DNA of 33,746 nucleotides from an uncultured Bacteroidales bacterium (GCA_902791675.1 CADAWW010000041.1:1-33746); one strand, 5' to 3'; positions 23,164 to 32,025 are shown, counted from the first letter of the stretch. Numbers and translations are program-made. The notes: generated by a model from the letters alone, not told the origin.

Positions 23164-24702
23164 CTATTCAACAAGTTTCTGAATTGCTTTGCGAACATCT
23201 AAAGGGCTGCTGGGTCGAGGTGCCTGATTGGTGACGATGGTACCATCAGGGGCGACGAGAACGTAGGTGGGGAAGCCTCGAACACCAAGGTATTGTTCAA
23301 CAGCATTCTGTTGTTCTTTTGGCAAGAGAAGGTTCACATGGTCGGTTCCTTCAAGCCCGAAACGCTTGGCAGCCTTCTTCCAGAGTTCTTCAGGAGAATT
23401 GTTGGCAAGATACATATAAGTGACAGGTAAGCTTTTGAGTGCTTCGTGCAACTTAGGCAAATGTTCCAGCTCACGCTGACACGGTCCGCACCATGTGCCC
23501 CAAACATCTACGTATATCACACGACCACGATAGGGACTAATGAGTTTCTGAAATATCTCCTTACCATCAATCAGGCTGTCAAGAGGTGTTTCCTCCAATG
23601 TGACAATTTCTTCTTCTGGAAGCGAGGCAAATTCCGTTTTCTTCTGACGAATGAGGCGGTGCATAGCTTCAAGTACTTCTGCCGACATTTGACCTTCCAG
23701 GAAAGTCTCTCTTTCTGCAGTCTGCTTATCTTCGCATAAAGGAAGGGCCAAAGCGCTCTTCATTATCTGCTTTACATCAGGTGAGGCAGAGAGGGAATTG
23801 ATGACATCATATTTGGTAACCAATTCCTGAAGTTGCCAATCGGAGTCTGTGTCAATTTCTTCGCTAACAATACCTTTTTGAACCATTTTCTCCAGCCAGA
23901 CAATATCGTGGAAATAACGTGCTGCATCGCATGGAAGGGGACTTCTCGGAAACAACAGTTCCTGTGTTTCTGCTTCGCGCAACAAGGCAAGATGCTCTTT
24001 GGGCAAAGTTTTTTCGCCGCTTTTCACGATGGATAAGATAGAATCCATCACATGACCCATAACGTTCTGCGTCATATCCATAGCAAAACTATAGCGAGCC
24101 ATCTGGCGCAAAGACTCCACATATCTCTTTGGTAAATTGGGATGAGCGGCACAAAGCGTGTCGATGTTATGGAAGTTGCGCTCACGAATGCGACGGATGA
24201 CCTTAGCTGCTTCCTGCATATCCATGCGGAACATGCTGCCGTGAAAATCGTCAACATTCAGATAATGCTGTATTTGGGCATTATGTGCTTCGGCATTCTC
24301 GCCTTTGAAAACAATACGGTCGTTGATGTCGTCAAGATGAATTTCCGCCATTGTCCCAGGTCGGCAGAAGAGATTTATTGCGCCCCACACAATGCCATGA
24401 ATCTTATTACCATCCCATATCTGTACGTGAACGGTGCGGTAGGCAGGAATCATTACCGTCCATCGCCCATCTTTGTCTGTTATAGGCTTTAGAGTGGTTA
24501 CCTCACAACTTAGAAAATCTGGATAGATAAGTGTAGCCATTTCACCCGATTTCTTGCTTGCCAACTGAAATGATATCGTTACGGAATCGGCAGCGTATGA
24601 AACGGTGTCTTGCCAATCGTTGCCAGTCATATCGGTGAGATTCCCAGCCTGTATAGTCGCTGTGAAAATTGCCAGCAAAGCGATGATGAGTGTCTTTTTC
24701 AT
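23164..24702 (-). CDS. Exported TlpA-family redoxin (copy 2)
   Basis: A 512-residue exported protein starting at the ATG at 24702 (signal peptide KKTLIIALLAIFTATIQA); an ATG at 24735 would bury the leader. The N-terminal beta domain contains VMIPAYRTVHVQIWDG and the DUF4369-like IHLDDINDRIVFKGENAEAH. A long helical middle region follows (about residues 130-365), then a thioredoxin fold with WGTWCGPC and cis-proline in VRGFPTYVLVAPDG. It is the first gene of a probable operon whose next member survives only as a leader (23100-23153). The family acts in disulfide exchange or reduction outside the cytoplasm; the helical middle of these long Bacteroidetes forms has no assigned role. No clear promoter was found; AAAAGTTA at 24735-24742 is a one-mismatch -7 candidate on the minus strand. 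Confidence 0.9.
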   Translation of the reverse strand: MKKTLIIALLAIFTATIQAGNLTDMTGNDWQDTVSYAADSVTISFQLASKKSGEMATLIYPDFLSCEVTTLKPITDKDGRWTVMIPAYRTVHVQIWDGNKIHGIVWGAINLFCRPGTMAEIHLDDINDRIVFKGENAEAHNAQIQHYLNVDDFHGSMFRMDMQEAAKVIRRIRERNFHNIDTLCAAHPNLPKRYVESLRQMARYSFAMDMTQNVMGHVMDSILSIVKSGEKTLPKEHLALLREAETQELLFPRSPLPCDAARYFHDIVWLEKMVQKGIVSEEIDTDSDWQLQELVTKYDVINSLSASPDVKQIMKSALALPLCEDKQTAERETFLEGQMSAEVLEAMHRLIRQKKTEFASLPEEEIVTLEETPLDSLIDGKEIFQKLISPYRGRVIYVDVWGTWCGPCQRELEHLPKLHEALKSLPVTYMYLANNSPEELWKKAAKRFGLEGTDHVNLLLPKEQQNAVEQYLGVRGFPTYVLVAPDGTIVTNQAPRPSSPLDVRKAIQKLVE

Positions 24703-24811
24703 AATTGTTATATGTTTCAACGTGAACATCAACAAAAAGTTAACATTATCGTACGAAGTTATTTTTGTTTATGTTTTCAGTTTTTGTTTATTTACTAAAG
24801 CCTAAGGTCTA

Positions 24812-26104
24812 TTATTGTTCAATATTTAAAGCTTTCTTTATGAGCGGCTCCAATTCCTCTGCTTCTGTGGAGGTGGAGAGGATGGTGCCGTCGCGATCGA
24901 TGAGGAACATAGCACCACCAGCATTGCCTATGCCGTTCTTTTCCCAAACTCGATTCTCATCATTCAGTTCTAACAACGAAGGCCATGGGTATTTATCGTG
25001 TTTCATGGCATCCGTCATATCTTTGGCTTGCTGCTCACGAGCAATGGCTATGACGGTGAAGCCCTTGTCCTTGTACTTCTCGTAGATAGGAATCATAGCC
25101 ATGCTGTGCCTGCGACAAGGACTGCACCACGAAGCCCAAAGGTCTATAAGCGCAACCTTTCCTTTTATTAGAGATGAGATTGGAACAAGTTTTCCATCTG
25201 TGTTGCGCACTTGATAGCCGATGTATGGCTTGCCGGGTTGAAGATTTCGAGCAATCATTGCCAAAACTATCTTCTTATGTATGGGATGCTCTTTGTACAA
25301 CTTGCATAGTTTTTCATCGTACAGTTTAATCATTTGCTCGTATGGAGCAGGATTAAAGTCCGTGAAATACTTTGCGTCTTTAAGCCTTTCATACGCATCA
25401 AGTACGTCATAGTATGCCCATAGCATGGGATGTTCTGTATAATACTCGATGCGGAAAGGACGCACTCTGCCAGCTAAATCTTTCCGCTGCTGCCACAATG
25501 CCCATCCTTCGTCGTTGTAGCCCTCTCGTTCATCGTCATAATAAGAGTTAAGTACGTTCTTGACGCTGTCTAAGTATTCCTTGGGCAGACTGTCCGCTTC
25601 GCTACTCTTTAATATCTGATATGCAGAAACGAAATCGGGCTTGAAGTATTTTTTCATATTCGCCTCCAACTCACGATCCAGCTCATGGACGACGTTCCAG
25701 AAATGCACATCTTCGAGACTGTCCAACGTCTGATGAAGGCGTCCTTCCTTGCCCGTGCTTTGGATTTTCGGAGCCTTGTCTTCATACATTTCAATCATTA
25801 CCGTCCCATCTTCCAGGAGAAATCTGGCCGTGAACCATGAGCCTTCTTCCATCTGTAGAGGGAGAACGCATTCAAACATCTCAATGTGGTCAGTCTCTAT
25901 ATCACAGGAGAATTGCCCGTTCACAGCCTTGTAGTGAATAGACGGGGTGTCATTGACGCGCAAATCTGTTCCATTTTTGCAGATTACCACATCGTCTCCA
26001 TACTTATCAGTCATTATCTTGCCCTCGATGTGGCATTTAATTTGTGCCTGCCCTATCACGCTGGTAAGGGCCAGCAGGATGGTGATGATGAGTGTCTTCT
26101 TCAT
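24812..26104 (-). CDS. Exported TlpA-family redoxin with WCSPC site (copy 3)
   Basis: A 430-residue exported protein (signal peptide KKTLIITILLALTSVIGQAQ). The DUF4369-like N-terminal domain (CHIEGKIMTDKYGDDVVICKNG) and a helical region precede a thioredoxin fold from about residue 295. The active site is LWASWCSPC (Cys327, Cys330), with Ser in place of the usual Gly. The loop that normally carries the cis-proline reads GIGNAGGAMFLIDRDG, without a proline. These changes should alter redox potential and substrate handling. The start codon overlaps the stop of the BRO/DinD-like gene by ATGA (26104-26101), so it is translated as the second gene of that operon, transcribed from the promoter at 27015. 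The stop lies next to a TAAAGCC/TAAGGTC heptamer tract. Confidence 0.9.
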   Translation of the reverse strand: MKKTLIITILLALTSVIGQAQIKCHIEGKIMTDKYGDDVVICKNGTDLRVNDTPSIHYKAVNGQFSCDIETDHIEMFECVLPLQMEEGSWFTARFLLEDGTVMIEMYEDKAPKIQSTGKEGRLHQTLDSLEDVHFWNVVHELDRELEANMKKYFKPDFVSAYQILKSSEADSLPKEYLDSVKNVLNSYYDDEREGYNDEGWALWQQRKDLAGRVRPFRIEYYTEHPMLWAYYDVLDAYERLKDAKYFTDFNPAPYEQMIKLYDEKLCKLYKEHPIHKKIVLAMIARNLQPGKPYIGYQVRNTDGKLVPISSLIKGKVALIDLWASWCSPCRRHSMAMIPIYEKYKDKGFTVIAIAREQQAKDMTDAMKHDKYPWPSLLELNDENRVWEKNGIGNAGGAMFLIDRDGTILSTSTEAEELEPLIKKALNIEQ

Positions 26105-26982
26105 TTGTTCTCGTTTTCGTTAAGTGGCAGCGCATCAGTATTCTGTTGTTCAATGGGACGAATATAGTCAGAGGCACGTTCAGAGGAGATAACGGTGTGA
26201 CCAAGACGACTTTCTATGTCGGTACGCGCATTACGTGCTACTTCGCCACCTTCTTGCGCAGTCCTACGAGATTGTGCCATGCCTTTGGAATTACGCTGGC
26301 GTGACAATTCTGTAGTAGCAACTTCAGCAAGAGTGTTCAGGGCCAACTCTATGTTGGTCATATTGTCGCGCAGGTTCTCTTTTGTCAGACCCTTGTATTG
26401 TTTATATTCTCCTGTTGTCATTCCGCTCCAAGCCTGAGTAAGCACGTTGGTAAGGATGGCAAAGTCTTTTGAATTGTGAATGCCTGAACGTTGCCATTCA
26501 TCTGTCAATTCCTTACGCATTTCTATCGAGCGTAAACGTTCGTTAATCCATTTGTCGCTATAACCCTGACGGCGATAATCATCAACAGCCATCTGGAAGG
26601 TCAGCTCCGGGTCAATCATTTGGTCGATACGCTGAGCGCCAACCCCAGCAAGCCAATCCTTTACAGGCTCTGCTTTCTTGGAAGGGATGGACTGGATAAT
26701 ACGGAAGATGCCTTGTAAATCCGCCACATCTGTCAGACGTTTCTTACCGTCAGCAGCGGGCAGTTTCAACTGGTTACAATTTGTAACCGTTTCATTTCCC
26801 TCTTTTACGAGCCTGTTTTTTAGCACTTTCCAATAATTTCGGGCTAGTTGGTAGTCCGGCTGTTCGGTTAACACTTGCACGATGTCAGCCACGGCGAAAT
26901 AATACTTCTCTTGTTCCGCATCCCATGCGATGCGAACTTTCTTTCCTTCAAAGAGCTGTATTGCAAAGTTCTCTGTTTTCAT
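26101..26982 (-). CDS. BRO-N/DinD-like phage-type regulatory protein
   Basis: A 293-residue cytosolic protein. The N-terminal third (IQLFEGKKVRIAWDAEQEKYYFAVADIVQVL, then DVADLQGIFRIIQSIPSKKAEPVKDWLAGVG) is a Bro-N domain, found in phage antirepressors and BRO proteins. The C-terminal half (DEWQRSGIHNSKDFAILTNVLTQAWSG ... GLTKENLRDNMTNIELALNTLAEVATTEL ... ARNARTDIESRLGHTVIS) resembles DinD, the DNA-damage-inducible protein. DinD is an inhibitor of RecA filaments in E. coli. No signal peptide. It has a strong Bacteroidetes promoter and is followed, with an ATGA overlap, by an exported redoxin, an unexpected pairing. It is probably phage- or element-derived. The role in this locus is unknown; DNA binding or regulation is inference from the domain. 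Confidence 0.85.
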   Translation of the reverse strand: MKTENFAIQLFEGKKVRIAWDAEQEKYYFAVADIVQVLTEQPDYQLARNYWKVLKNRLVKEGNETVTNCNQLKLPAADGKKRLTDVADLQGIFRIIQSIPSKKAEPVKDWLAGVGAQRIDQMIDPELTFQMAVDDYRRQGYSDKWINERLRSIEMRKELTDEWQRSGIHNSKDFAILTNVLTQAWSGMTTGEYKQYKGLTKENLRDNMTNIELALNTLAEVATTELSRQRNSKGMAQSRRTAQEGGEVARNARTDIESRLGHTVISSERASDYIRPIEQQNTDALPLNENENK

Positions 26983-27014
26983 TTCTTCTTACCTTATATT
27001 CTTGTTTCAGGGTA

Positions 27015-27045
27015 CAAATATACAAATAAGCAAGAAAAAAACAAA
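27015..27045 (-). promoter_or_regulatory. Strong Bacteroidetes promoter of the DinD-like/TlpA operon
   Basis: On the minus strand TTTG (27045-27042), a 19-nt spacer and TATATTTG (27022-27015) match both consensus boxes exactly. It is the best promoter in the window. Transcription would begin near 27008 and give a leader of about 25 nt. Confidence 0.75.
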
Positions 27046-27061
27046 AGGAAGACATGCTTTT

Positions 27062-28822
27062 TCATTTCAACACCTTTTCTATTTCCTCTTTGATTTTATC
27101 TAAGCCTGGGAAACCGATGGTGGAATATGTCAGATTGCCGTCAGCATCGTAGATGGCATAGGTTGGGATGCCGTTGGATTGGTATAACTCAAGAAGGTGA
27201 TCCCATTGCCCTTTCGTCAGGTAATAGTGGTTGCCAGAGATATCGCCAAGCATCGGCTTCCAGTCCTCGTATGGCGATGAGGTTGAGGTGATATAGACAA
27301 ACTGGATGTTCTTGTCTTTCAGTTGTTCCTTTAGCGGAGCCATATCCTTATGTCCTTTTCGGCAGGGTCCGCACCACGTTGCCCAAAGGTCTATCAGGAC
27401 TGCTTTGCCCTTATATTTATCAAGAATGGTCTGCAAGATGTTTTCTGGAGCAACGTCTGTCATATCAAGATAATGCACATTGTCTGCCAACTCTTTTTGA
27501 TTGGCGGCAATGGTCTTACGGTATTCCTCAACGGCTTGGTCGTAAAGGGCAGAGAGCGACCTGTCCTCAATTAGAGGCTTTTCCACTTTCTGCCCATCGA
27601 GCAACTTGGGCAAATAATAGCAATAGCGTGCAAGGTCGGCATTAAAGCCACGAGCCTCCTTGTCCATTACATAATAACGGCTTGCTTCCAGAAAGAAGAT
27701 ATTTAACTCTCTTAACGGAGAATATAGCGCACCCATGTGATGCTTAAGGATGTGGTCTGTGAATTCCTTTGTCTGTACCAGAGAATCTAAAGAATCGCTA
27801 AACATATCAAATGGCTCATAATATATCTGCTTAATCAGTTCCTTCAATGTTTTGCTATATGATGTGCTCTCCACTTGTTTAGCCATACCCTCACAGAAAT
27901 CATCGTAGTCGTGAATCAGCTCTTCCACGGTACGAGCCGTTTCCTTCAATGAAACTTGTTCTCTTTGAGTATCATAAAGATAATACTCCTTTGCGAACTT
28001 GGCAAAATAACCCTTGTAGCCAATGAACTTGTTGTTTTTAAATGTGTCATCTTTTAGCATATCTGCCAATACCGTTATTTCTTTGCCAGGTGAAAGATAC
28101 AGAAGGCCATTTGACCCCCATGGAAAGTTGCTCATGTGCAACCAAGCCACCTGTGGAACACCAACAGGCAGACTAATCTCTGCTTCTCCATCGTCATTCA
28201 TTTTAAAGCCCACATCTGTAGGTTCTGCAGGGTTCTTTAGGTCTACATATTGTACTTTAATATATGGTTTCATTCCCTTGCGGTAGTTGAGTGCCTTGAA
28301 ATGAACAATGGCGGGCTCACTACTATATTTCATCTCAGGGAATTGGTCGTCCTCTGGATAATCTGCCAGATATTCAGCAGGAACAGGTGCAGCAGGCATT
28401 GTGTAGGTAGAATCATGAATACCAAACAACTTAAAGTCGTTGTCGCCCATTCCCGCGATAAAATCGAACTCCTTAGTCTTCATAGGCAGTGGCTCAAAGT
28501 TAAGAACGAACTCCTTTATGCCGTTATAATCTAAATTAAACTTCTCGTCCAACTTTATGCTGTCTGCGCTGATGATGGGATATTGTTTGCCCCCAGATTG
28601 CAAGTAAAAATCTTTGGACACACAGTACCAGATTCCTGGCGCGTATTCGTAACGACCCAAAAAGACCCTCGTCTGCTGTTTCGTTAGCTCTACCTTCTGG
28701 ATTACAAGATAATCTGCACGGTTAAATGCAATTGCCGGCTTTTCCCAAACGATAGTTTTCTCTCTCGCCTGCCCAGCCACAGCGACGAGGACGAGCAGGA
28801 TGGTGAAGGTGATTTGTTTCAT
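27062..28822 (-). CDS. Exported TlpA-family redoxin (copy 4)
   Basis: A 586-residue exported protein. The signal peptide is KQITFTILLVLVAVAGQARE, whose DNA resembles the orphan leader at 22323-22379. The N-terminal 300 residues contain beta-rich segments (VSKDFYLQSGGKQYPIIS; ISLPVGVPQVAWLHMSNF) of the kind found before TlpA domains in Bacteroidetes, followed by helices. The thioredoxin fold begins about residue 455 with LWATWCGPC and has its cis-proline in NGIPTYAIYDADG. It lies 140 nt downstream of the DUF4419 gene and may be the last gene of the sigma factor operon, though a structured element in the gap could separate them. Role: disulfide chemistry of exported proteins, partner unknown. 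Confidence 0.9.
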   Translation of the reverse strand: MKQITFTILLVLVAVAGQAREKTIVWEKPAIAFNRADYLVIQKVELTKQQTRVFLGRYEYAPGIWYCVSKDFYLQSGGKQYPIISADSIKLDEKFNLDYNGIKEFVLNFEPLPMKTKEFDFIAGMGDNDFKLFGIHDSTYTMPAAPVPAEYLADYPEDDQFPEMKYSSEPAIVHFKALNYRKGMKPYIKVQYVDLKNPAEPTDVGFKMNDDGEAEISLPVGVPQVAWLHMSNFPWGSNGLLYLSPGKEITVLADMLKDDTFKNNKFIGYKGYFAKFAKEYYLYDTQREQVSLKETARTVEELIHDYDDFCEGMAKQVESTSYSKTLKELIKQIYYEPFDMFSDSLDSLVQTKEFTDHILKHHMGALYSPLRELNIFFLEASRYYVMDKEARGFNADLARYCYYLPKLLDGQKVEKPLIEDRSLSALYDQAVEEYRKTIAANQKELADNVHYLDMTDVAPENILQTILDKYKGKAVLIDLWATWCGPCRKGHKDMAPLKEQLKDKNIQFVYITSTSSPYEDWKPMLGDISGNHYYLTKGQWDHLLELYQSNGIPTYAIYDADGNLTYSTIGFPGLDKIKEEIEKVLK

Positions 28823-28879
28823 ATTTATTAATACCTTTTAAAATATATACGTTTGAATTAAAGAAATGTAATATGTTTT

Positions 28880-28945
28880 GGGCGTTAAATAATCTTAAAG
28901 CCCCCACGTTTCGCAACGCAGGAGCTGTTAGGCGCCAATGTTTCA
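28880..28945. other. Structured GC-rich element between the DUF4419 and TlpA genes
   Basis: A GC-rich island in an AT-rich gap. It holds a CGTT/AACG hairpin with loop TCGC (about 28907-28918), a run of five C (28901-28905) and the palindrome GGCGCC near 28932. The minus strand carries an ORF beginning MKHWRLTAPALRNVGALRLF that looks like a by-product of the element. It could be a dispersed repeat, a transcription attenuator or a terminator without T tract. Confidence 0.35.
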
Positions 28946-28962
28946 AATTTCAGCGTTATTCT

Positions 28963-30363
28963 TTATTTATCTGATAAACTGGCCTTGGGGAAGTGTTCCA
29001 GGATTTCCGCTCTTGTTTCCTCCGTTACTTTGCCTTTGATGCTGAGTTCGTCTATTTGCAACTTGTAAAACCAGTTTGGCAGAACCACATCATCTATGAA
29101 GACGAGTCTTAGTTTCTTTATATGTTCAATAGAGGCAAGGACTTTGGGCACATCCTTTATCCTAAGATCTATATAATAGCCTTTGTCGTTCCTTTGTTTG
29201 ATGGTTTTCAGCATCGCCTCTTCATTAAAAGAAGTAACCATCCATCCAATCTTGGGTATAAGTGTATTGGATACGGAGTCTTCTACAGCACCAACAAAGC
29301 CTGCCCATAGTTCCATCGGAATCTCACTCATTACTGAGCCGTCTACAGGACTAAGCACTCTGTGTTTGAATTCTACACGAACGCGCTCCGATGGCATTTC
29401 TTTTGTCTTATAGACGCTGTCTAAAGTCACCCCGTTTTCATCAGGGAAGAGTTTCAGCATCCATCCGTCTAAGATAGTCGGCTTTTTACTGCTGCATCCG
29501 CCGCCTTGCAATTCCTCCACCTTTCTCTTTTTTACAATATCCTTCCAGAACTTTCTGTTTGGATTCCCTTCTGCAGCGCTTACAAACTCTGCCAGTATCG
29601 GCTCCAGGCTCTTTGTCCATTTGCCAAGTCCATAGCTTTCCAGTCGTTTTGTTTTTGCCAGAACATTCCGCCAGTCTTCTGGTGTTCCTGTGAGGGTTAT
29701 GCTGGGAATGCCGCACGCAGCATAATATTCTATAAACTCAAAATATGACTTCACGCTTTCCATAAGGGTAATCTTGGAGGCAACGCGCTCTTCAAGTTTG
29801 GTTGTGGAGAAATCGGCAGTAATGGTCTTTGCTATATCATCTTTAGTATAGCGTTCAATCTGCGAGGCAAAATCATTCACAACCTTTGACCAGTCTATAT
29901 TGTTTGTAAGCGAATCTACCTTAGATTCCACTACCAAATCCATTTTACCTGTATGACTGACTAAACGCGCCCTGAGTTCCTCTGAATGGGCATTAACATA
30001 GCGTGCAAAACCTTGGCTAATTAGCAGCCACACCATATCTGGTGAGAGAACAACCGACTTATGTTTGGCATACGCCTCAACCATGCATTGGAAGAACGCA
30101 TCTTTGCCAAAATACCTCATGTGTTTGTTCTTGGCAAAACTTGTGGCATCTATAATGCAAGCACCTTGTACTCTTTCTTCCCGAAGAATTTGGTTTGCAA
30201 TATTAGTGCCAGAATAATAATATCTTTTTCCTTCATCCACAGGAGAAAGTCCTCCGTCCACCTTAAAAACAATGCGCCCCTCTTTCTTGGAAATGATGAT
30301 ATTATCTTTGGCCCAACCTGTCAGGGTGGCGAAAATTAACAGGATTACAAATAATCTTCTCAT
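28963..30363 (-). CDS. Exported DUF4419 protein
   Basis: I start at the ATG at 30363 (466 aa), which gives the signal peptide RRLFVILLIFATLTGWA; a longer frame from 30519 would overlap the upstream gene by 122 nt. Residues from about 60 onward match DUF4419: FFQCMVEAYAKHKSVVLSPDMVWLLISQGFARYVN, DFASQIERYTKDDIAKTITADFSTT, then SYFEFIEYYAACGIPSITLTGTPEDWRNV and GGGCSSKKPTILDGWMLKLFP. This family is found in bacteria and fungi and has no established function. The gene is 34 nt downstream of the secreted protein at 30398 and belongs to the sigma factor operon. Being exported, it acts in the periplasm or at the surface. Family is confident, function unknown. Confidence 0.85.
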   Translation of the reverse strand: MRRLFVILLIFATLTGWAKDNIIISKKEGRIVFKVDGGLSPVDEGKRYYYSGTNIANQILREERVQGACIIDATSFAKNKHMRYFGKDAFFQCMVEAYAKHKSVVLSPDMVWLLISQGFARYVNAHSEELRARLVSHTGKMDLVVESKVDSLTNNIDWSKVVNDFASQIERYTKDDIAKTITADFSTTKLEERVASKITLMESVKSYFEFIEYYAACGIPSITLTGTPEDWRNVLAKTKRLESYGLGKWTKSLEPILAEFVSAAEGNPNRKFWKDIVKKRKVEELQGGGCSSKKPTILDGWMLKLFPDENGVTLDSVYKTKEMPSERVRVEFKHRVLSPVDGSVMSEIPMELWAGFVGAVEDSVSNTLIPKIGWMVTSFNEEAMLKTIKQRNDKGYYIDLRIKDVPKVLASIEHIKKLRLVFIDDVVLPNWFYKLQIDELSIKGKVTEETRAEILEHFPKASLSDK

Positions 30364-30397
30364 TTTGTGCTTATTTATAATTTTATTCTTCCACTTT

Positions 30398-32002
30398 TCA
30401 CTCTTTTGGCAAGTCCCCAATGCGTTCCAGCACGAAATCGGTTGCTGAGAGCCAGCGCCCTGAGAAGTGTATGCCAGTGAAGTCTTCGTCGCAGGAAACG
30501 CCATAGGTAAGTGTCCCATCGCGAACGACGATGTTATCTATGACGATTTTACTCCATCCATAACCGATGCCGCCATTCGCCAAAGTGATGCGGACATCCT
30601 TAGGCGAGATTTGCAGTCCCTTTTCGTCTGCCTCTCTGATTCGTATCGCAGCCTGTTGCCAGATGTCTCCGTAGCGGTCGTCATTCGCGGGAATCTCCCT
30701 CAGCAAAGGCGTCTTCTCGTTTTCTTTCGTGTAAGCAAAGATGAAGGCTCCCGTGTTGCCTTTATACGAAGTTCGTCCTGCGGCAGTCAGCCTATAAATA
30801 CCCGGTTTAAGGTTCGCCTCAACGTGTTCGGCTGTGTATTTCAACACGCCGTCCTCGTCGGCACATCCGTCAAGGTAAGGTATCTCCTTGTTTCCCGTAT
30901 AGTGTTTGCCCCAAACGGCATAGTACCAACGTCCGCCCTCATTCTTCGTCACAGTGAAACCTCTGTCGCGAAGGTATTGCTGCCGTCTTTCGTCGTGAAA
31001 GAGGAGCCGAACCGACTCGTTAATCTTGCCTCGCAGGATGATTTCCGAAGCCGTGAAATAATCTTCTATTTGAGGGTTGACACGCTTCACAATAGATTGC
31101 ATCTTGTAAAGCTCATTCCAAATCATTGAGAAGAGTTCAGGCGAGATAAGTCCGTTGTAACGTTTTGCCTCACGTTTTAGGGCAAAACCTATTGAGGCGA
31201 GTTCTGTGCTGCTTGCTGTATTGCTGAACTCCGCAAGTGTTGCCACAGTTTTATATAAATCAGTGGAGTTGAGTCCCATTTCGCTGATGCGATCCAAAGC
31301 TTTCATTACCTTTCGATGGTATTCTGAGCTAACTGCCCATTTGCCATCAATGTAAGTTGTGTCTATTTCTTTCTGGGCATCTCCTGCTCCACCATTCAGT
31401 TCACGCTTCACCACCTCGCCAATCTTTATGGCTGTTCGCACGCTGTCCATTGTAATTTGGTCATCTCCCTGTTCAAGCTTGACGATTTCCATGTCGTAAC
31501 CAAGATATCGGATGACAAAGCCCTTTTTCTCTCCTTTGGGCAAATCGTCCCATGACAAGACGAAACCTTCTTGGGTTCCATCAGCAAAACCATAGACAAT
31601 AACCCTCGTGTGCTGGAAGTTATCTAACACGCAGTAACAGTTCTCTCCCATTCCCTTCGGCCCTATAGTTGCCTTTAGAGCGTGTGTCATTCCATTGCCT
31701 TTTCTCAAGTAACTCCGATAGAGGTCAGCATACTCCTCGCCATCTTCGAAAGCTTTTACAAGTCGTTCCAGAGGCTTTTCGCCTTTGCAGAAAAACTGTG
31801 CATCCATTACGCTGTCCTTTGGAAGGTCAGTAAACTCATCTATTGATAAATCGTATGAGCCATTCGTTATCTTTACATTTCTGTTCTTAAAAAACTTTTC
31901 GATGGCTTCTTGAATCTCATCCGCAGAGACGGTTTGCGCTTTGAGCGGCAAAGCCATAAACAAGCAAACGAGCAAAATGCCGAGTTGTGAAATCTTATTC
32001 AT
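30398..32002 (-). CDS. Secreted protein of unknown function in the ECF sigma operon
   Basis: A 534-residue exported protein with the signal peptide NKISQLGILLVCLFMALPLKAQ. Residues 25-200 (EIQEAIEKFFKNRNVKITNG ... FVIRYLGYDMEIVKLEQGDD) have an alpha/beta character like small Bacteroidetes periplasmic domains seen in sigma-factor operons, but I do not recognise a named family with certainty. The middle is helical (SSEYHRKVMKALDRISEMGL). The C-terminal 170 residues (GVLKYTAEHVEANLKPGIYRLTAAGRTSYKGNTGAFIFAYT ... IGYGWSKIVIDNIVVRDG) look like a carbohydrate-binding-type beta-sandwich. It starts 23 nt after the membrane protein gene, and the DUF4419 gene follows closely. A role as sensor or client of the sigma factor pathway is inference. 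Confidence 0.75.
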   Translation of the reverse strand: MNKISQLGILLVCLFMALPLKAQTVSADEIQEAIEKFFKNRNVKITNGSYDLSIDEFTDLPKDSVMDAQFFCKGEKPLERLVKAFEDGEEYADLYRSYLRKGNGMTHALKATIGPKGMGENCYCVLDNFQHTRVIVYGFADGTQEGFVLSWDDLPKGEKKGFVIRYLGYDMEIVKLEQGDDQITMDSVRTAIKIGEVVKRELNGGAGDAQKEIDTTYIDGKWAVSSEYHRKVMKALDRISEMGLNSTDLYKTVATLAEFSNTASSTELASIGFALKREAKRYNGLISPELFSMIWNELYKMQSIVKRVNPQIEDYFTASEIILRGKINESVRLLFHDERRQQYLRDRGFTVTKNEGGRWYYAVWGKHYTGNKEIPYLDGCADEDGVLKYTAEHVEANLKPGIYRLTAAGRTSYKGNTGAFIFAYTKENEKTPLLREIPANDDRYGDIWQQAAIRIREADEKGLQISPKDVRITLANGGIGYGWSKIVIDNIVVRDGTLTYGVSCDEDFTGIHFSGRWLSATDFVLERIGDLPKE

Positions 32003-32025
32003 AATGGTATGTGTTGTTAAGAGAT

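Noticed and set aside
22788..23198. 136-codon frame on the minus strand starting before the kinase-like gene's end
   Set aside because: Only its leader segment (23100-23153) has homology to redoxin genes; the rest is antisense to the kinase-like gene. Kept as an orphan leader, not as a gene.
28722..28946. 74-codon frame on the minus strand in another frame over the TlpA-like leader
   Set aside because: Overlaps the true signal peptide of the redoxin gene and seems to arise from the structured intergenic element.
30364..30519. N-terminal extension of the DUF4419 gene
   Set aside because: Would overlap the upstream secreted protein by 122 nt; the internal ATG at 30363 opens a perfect signal peptide.
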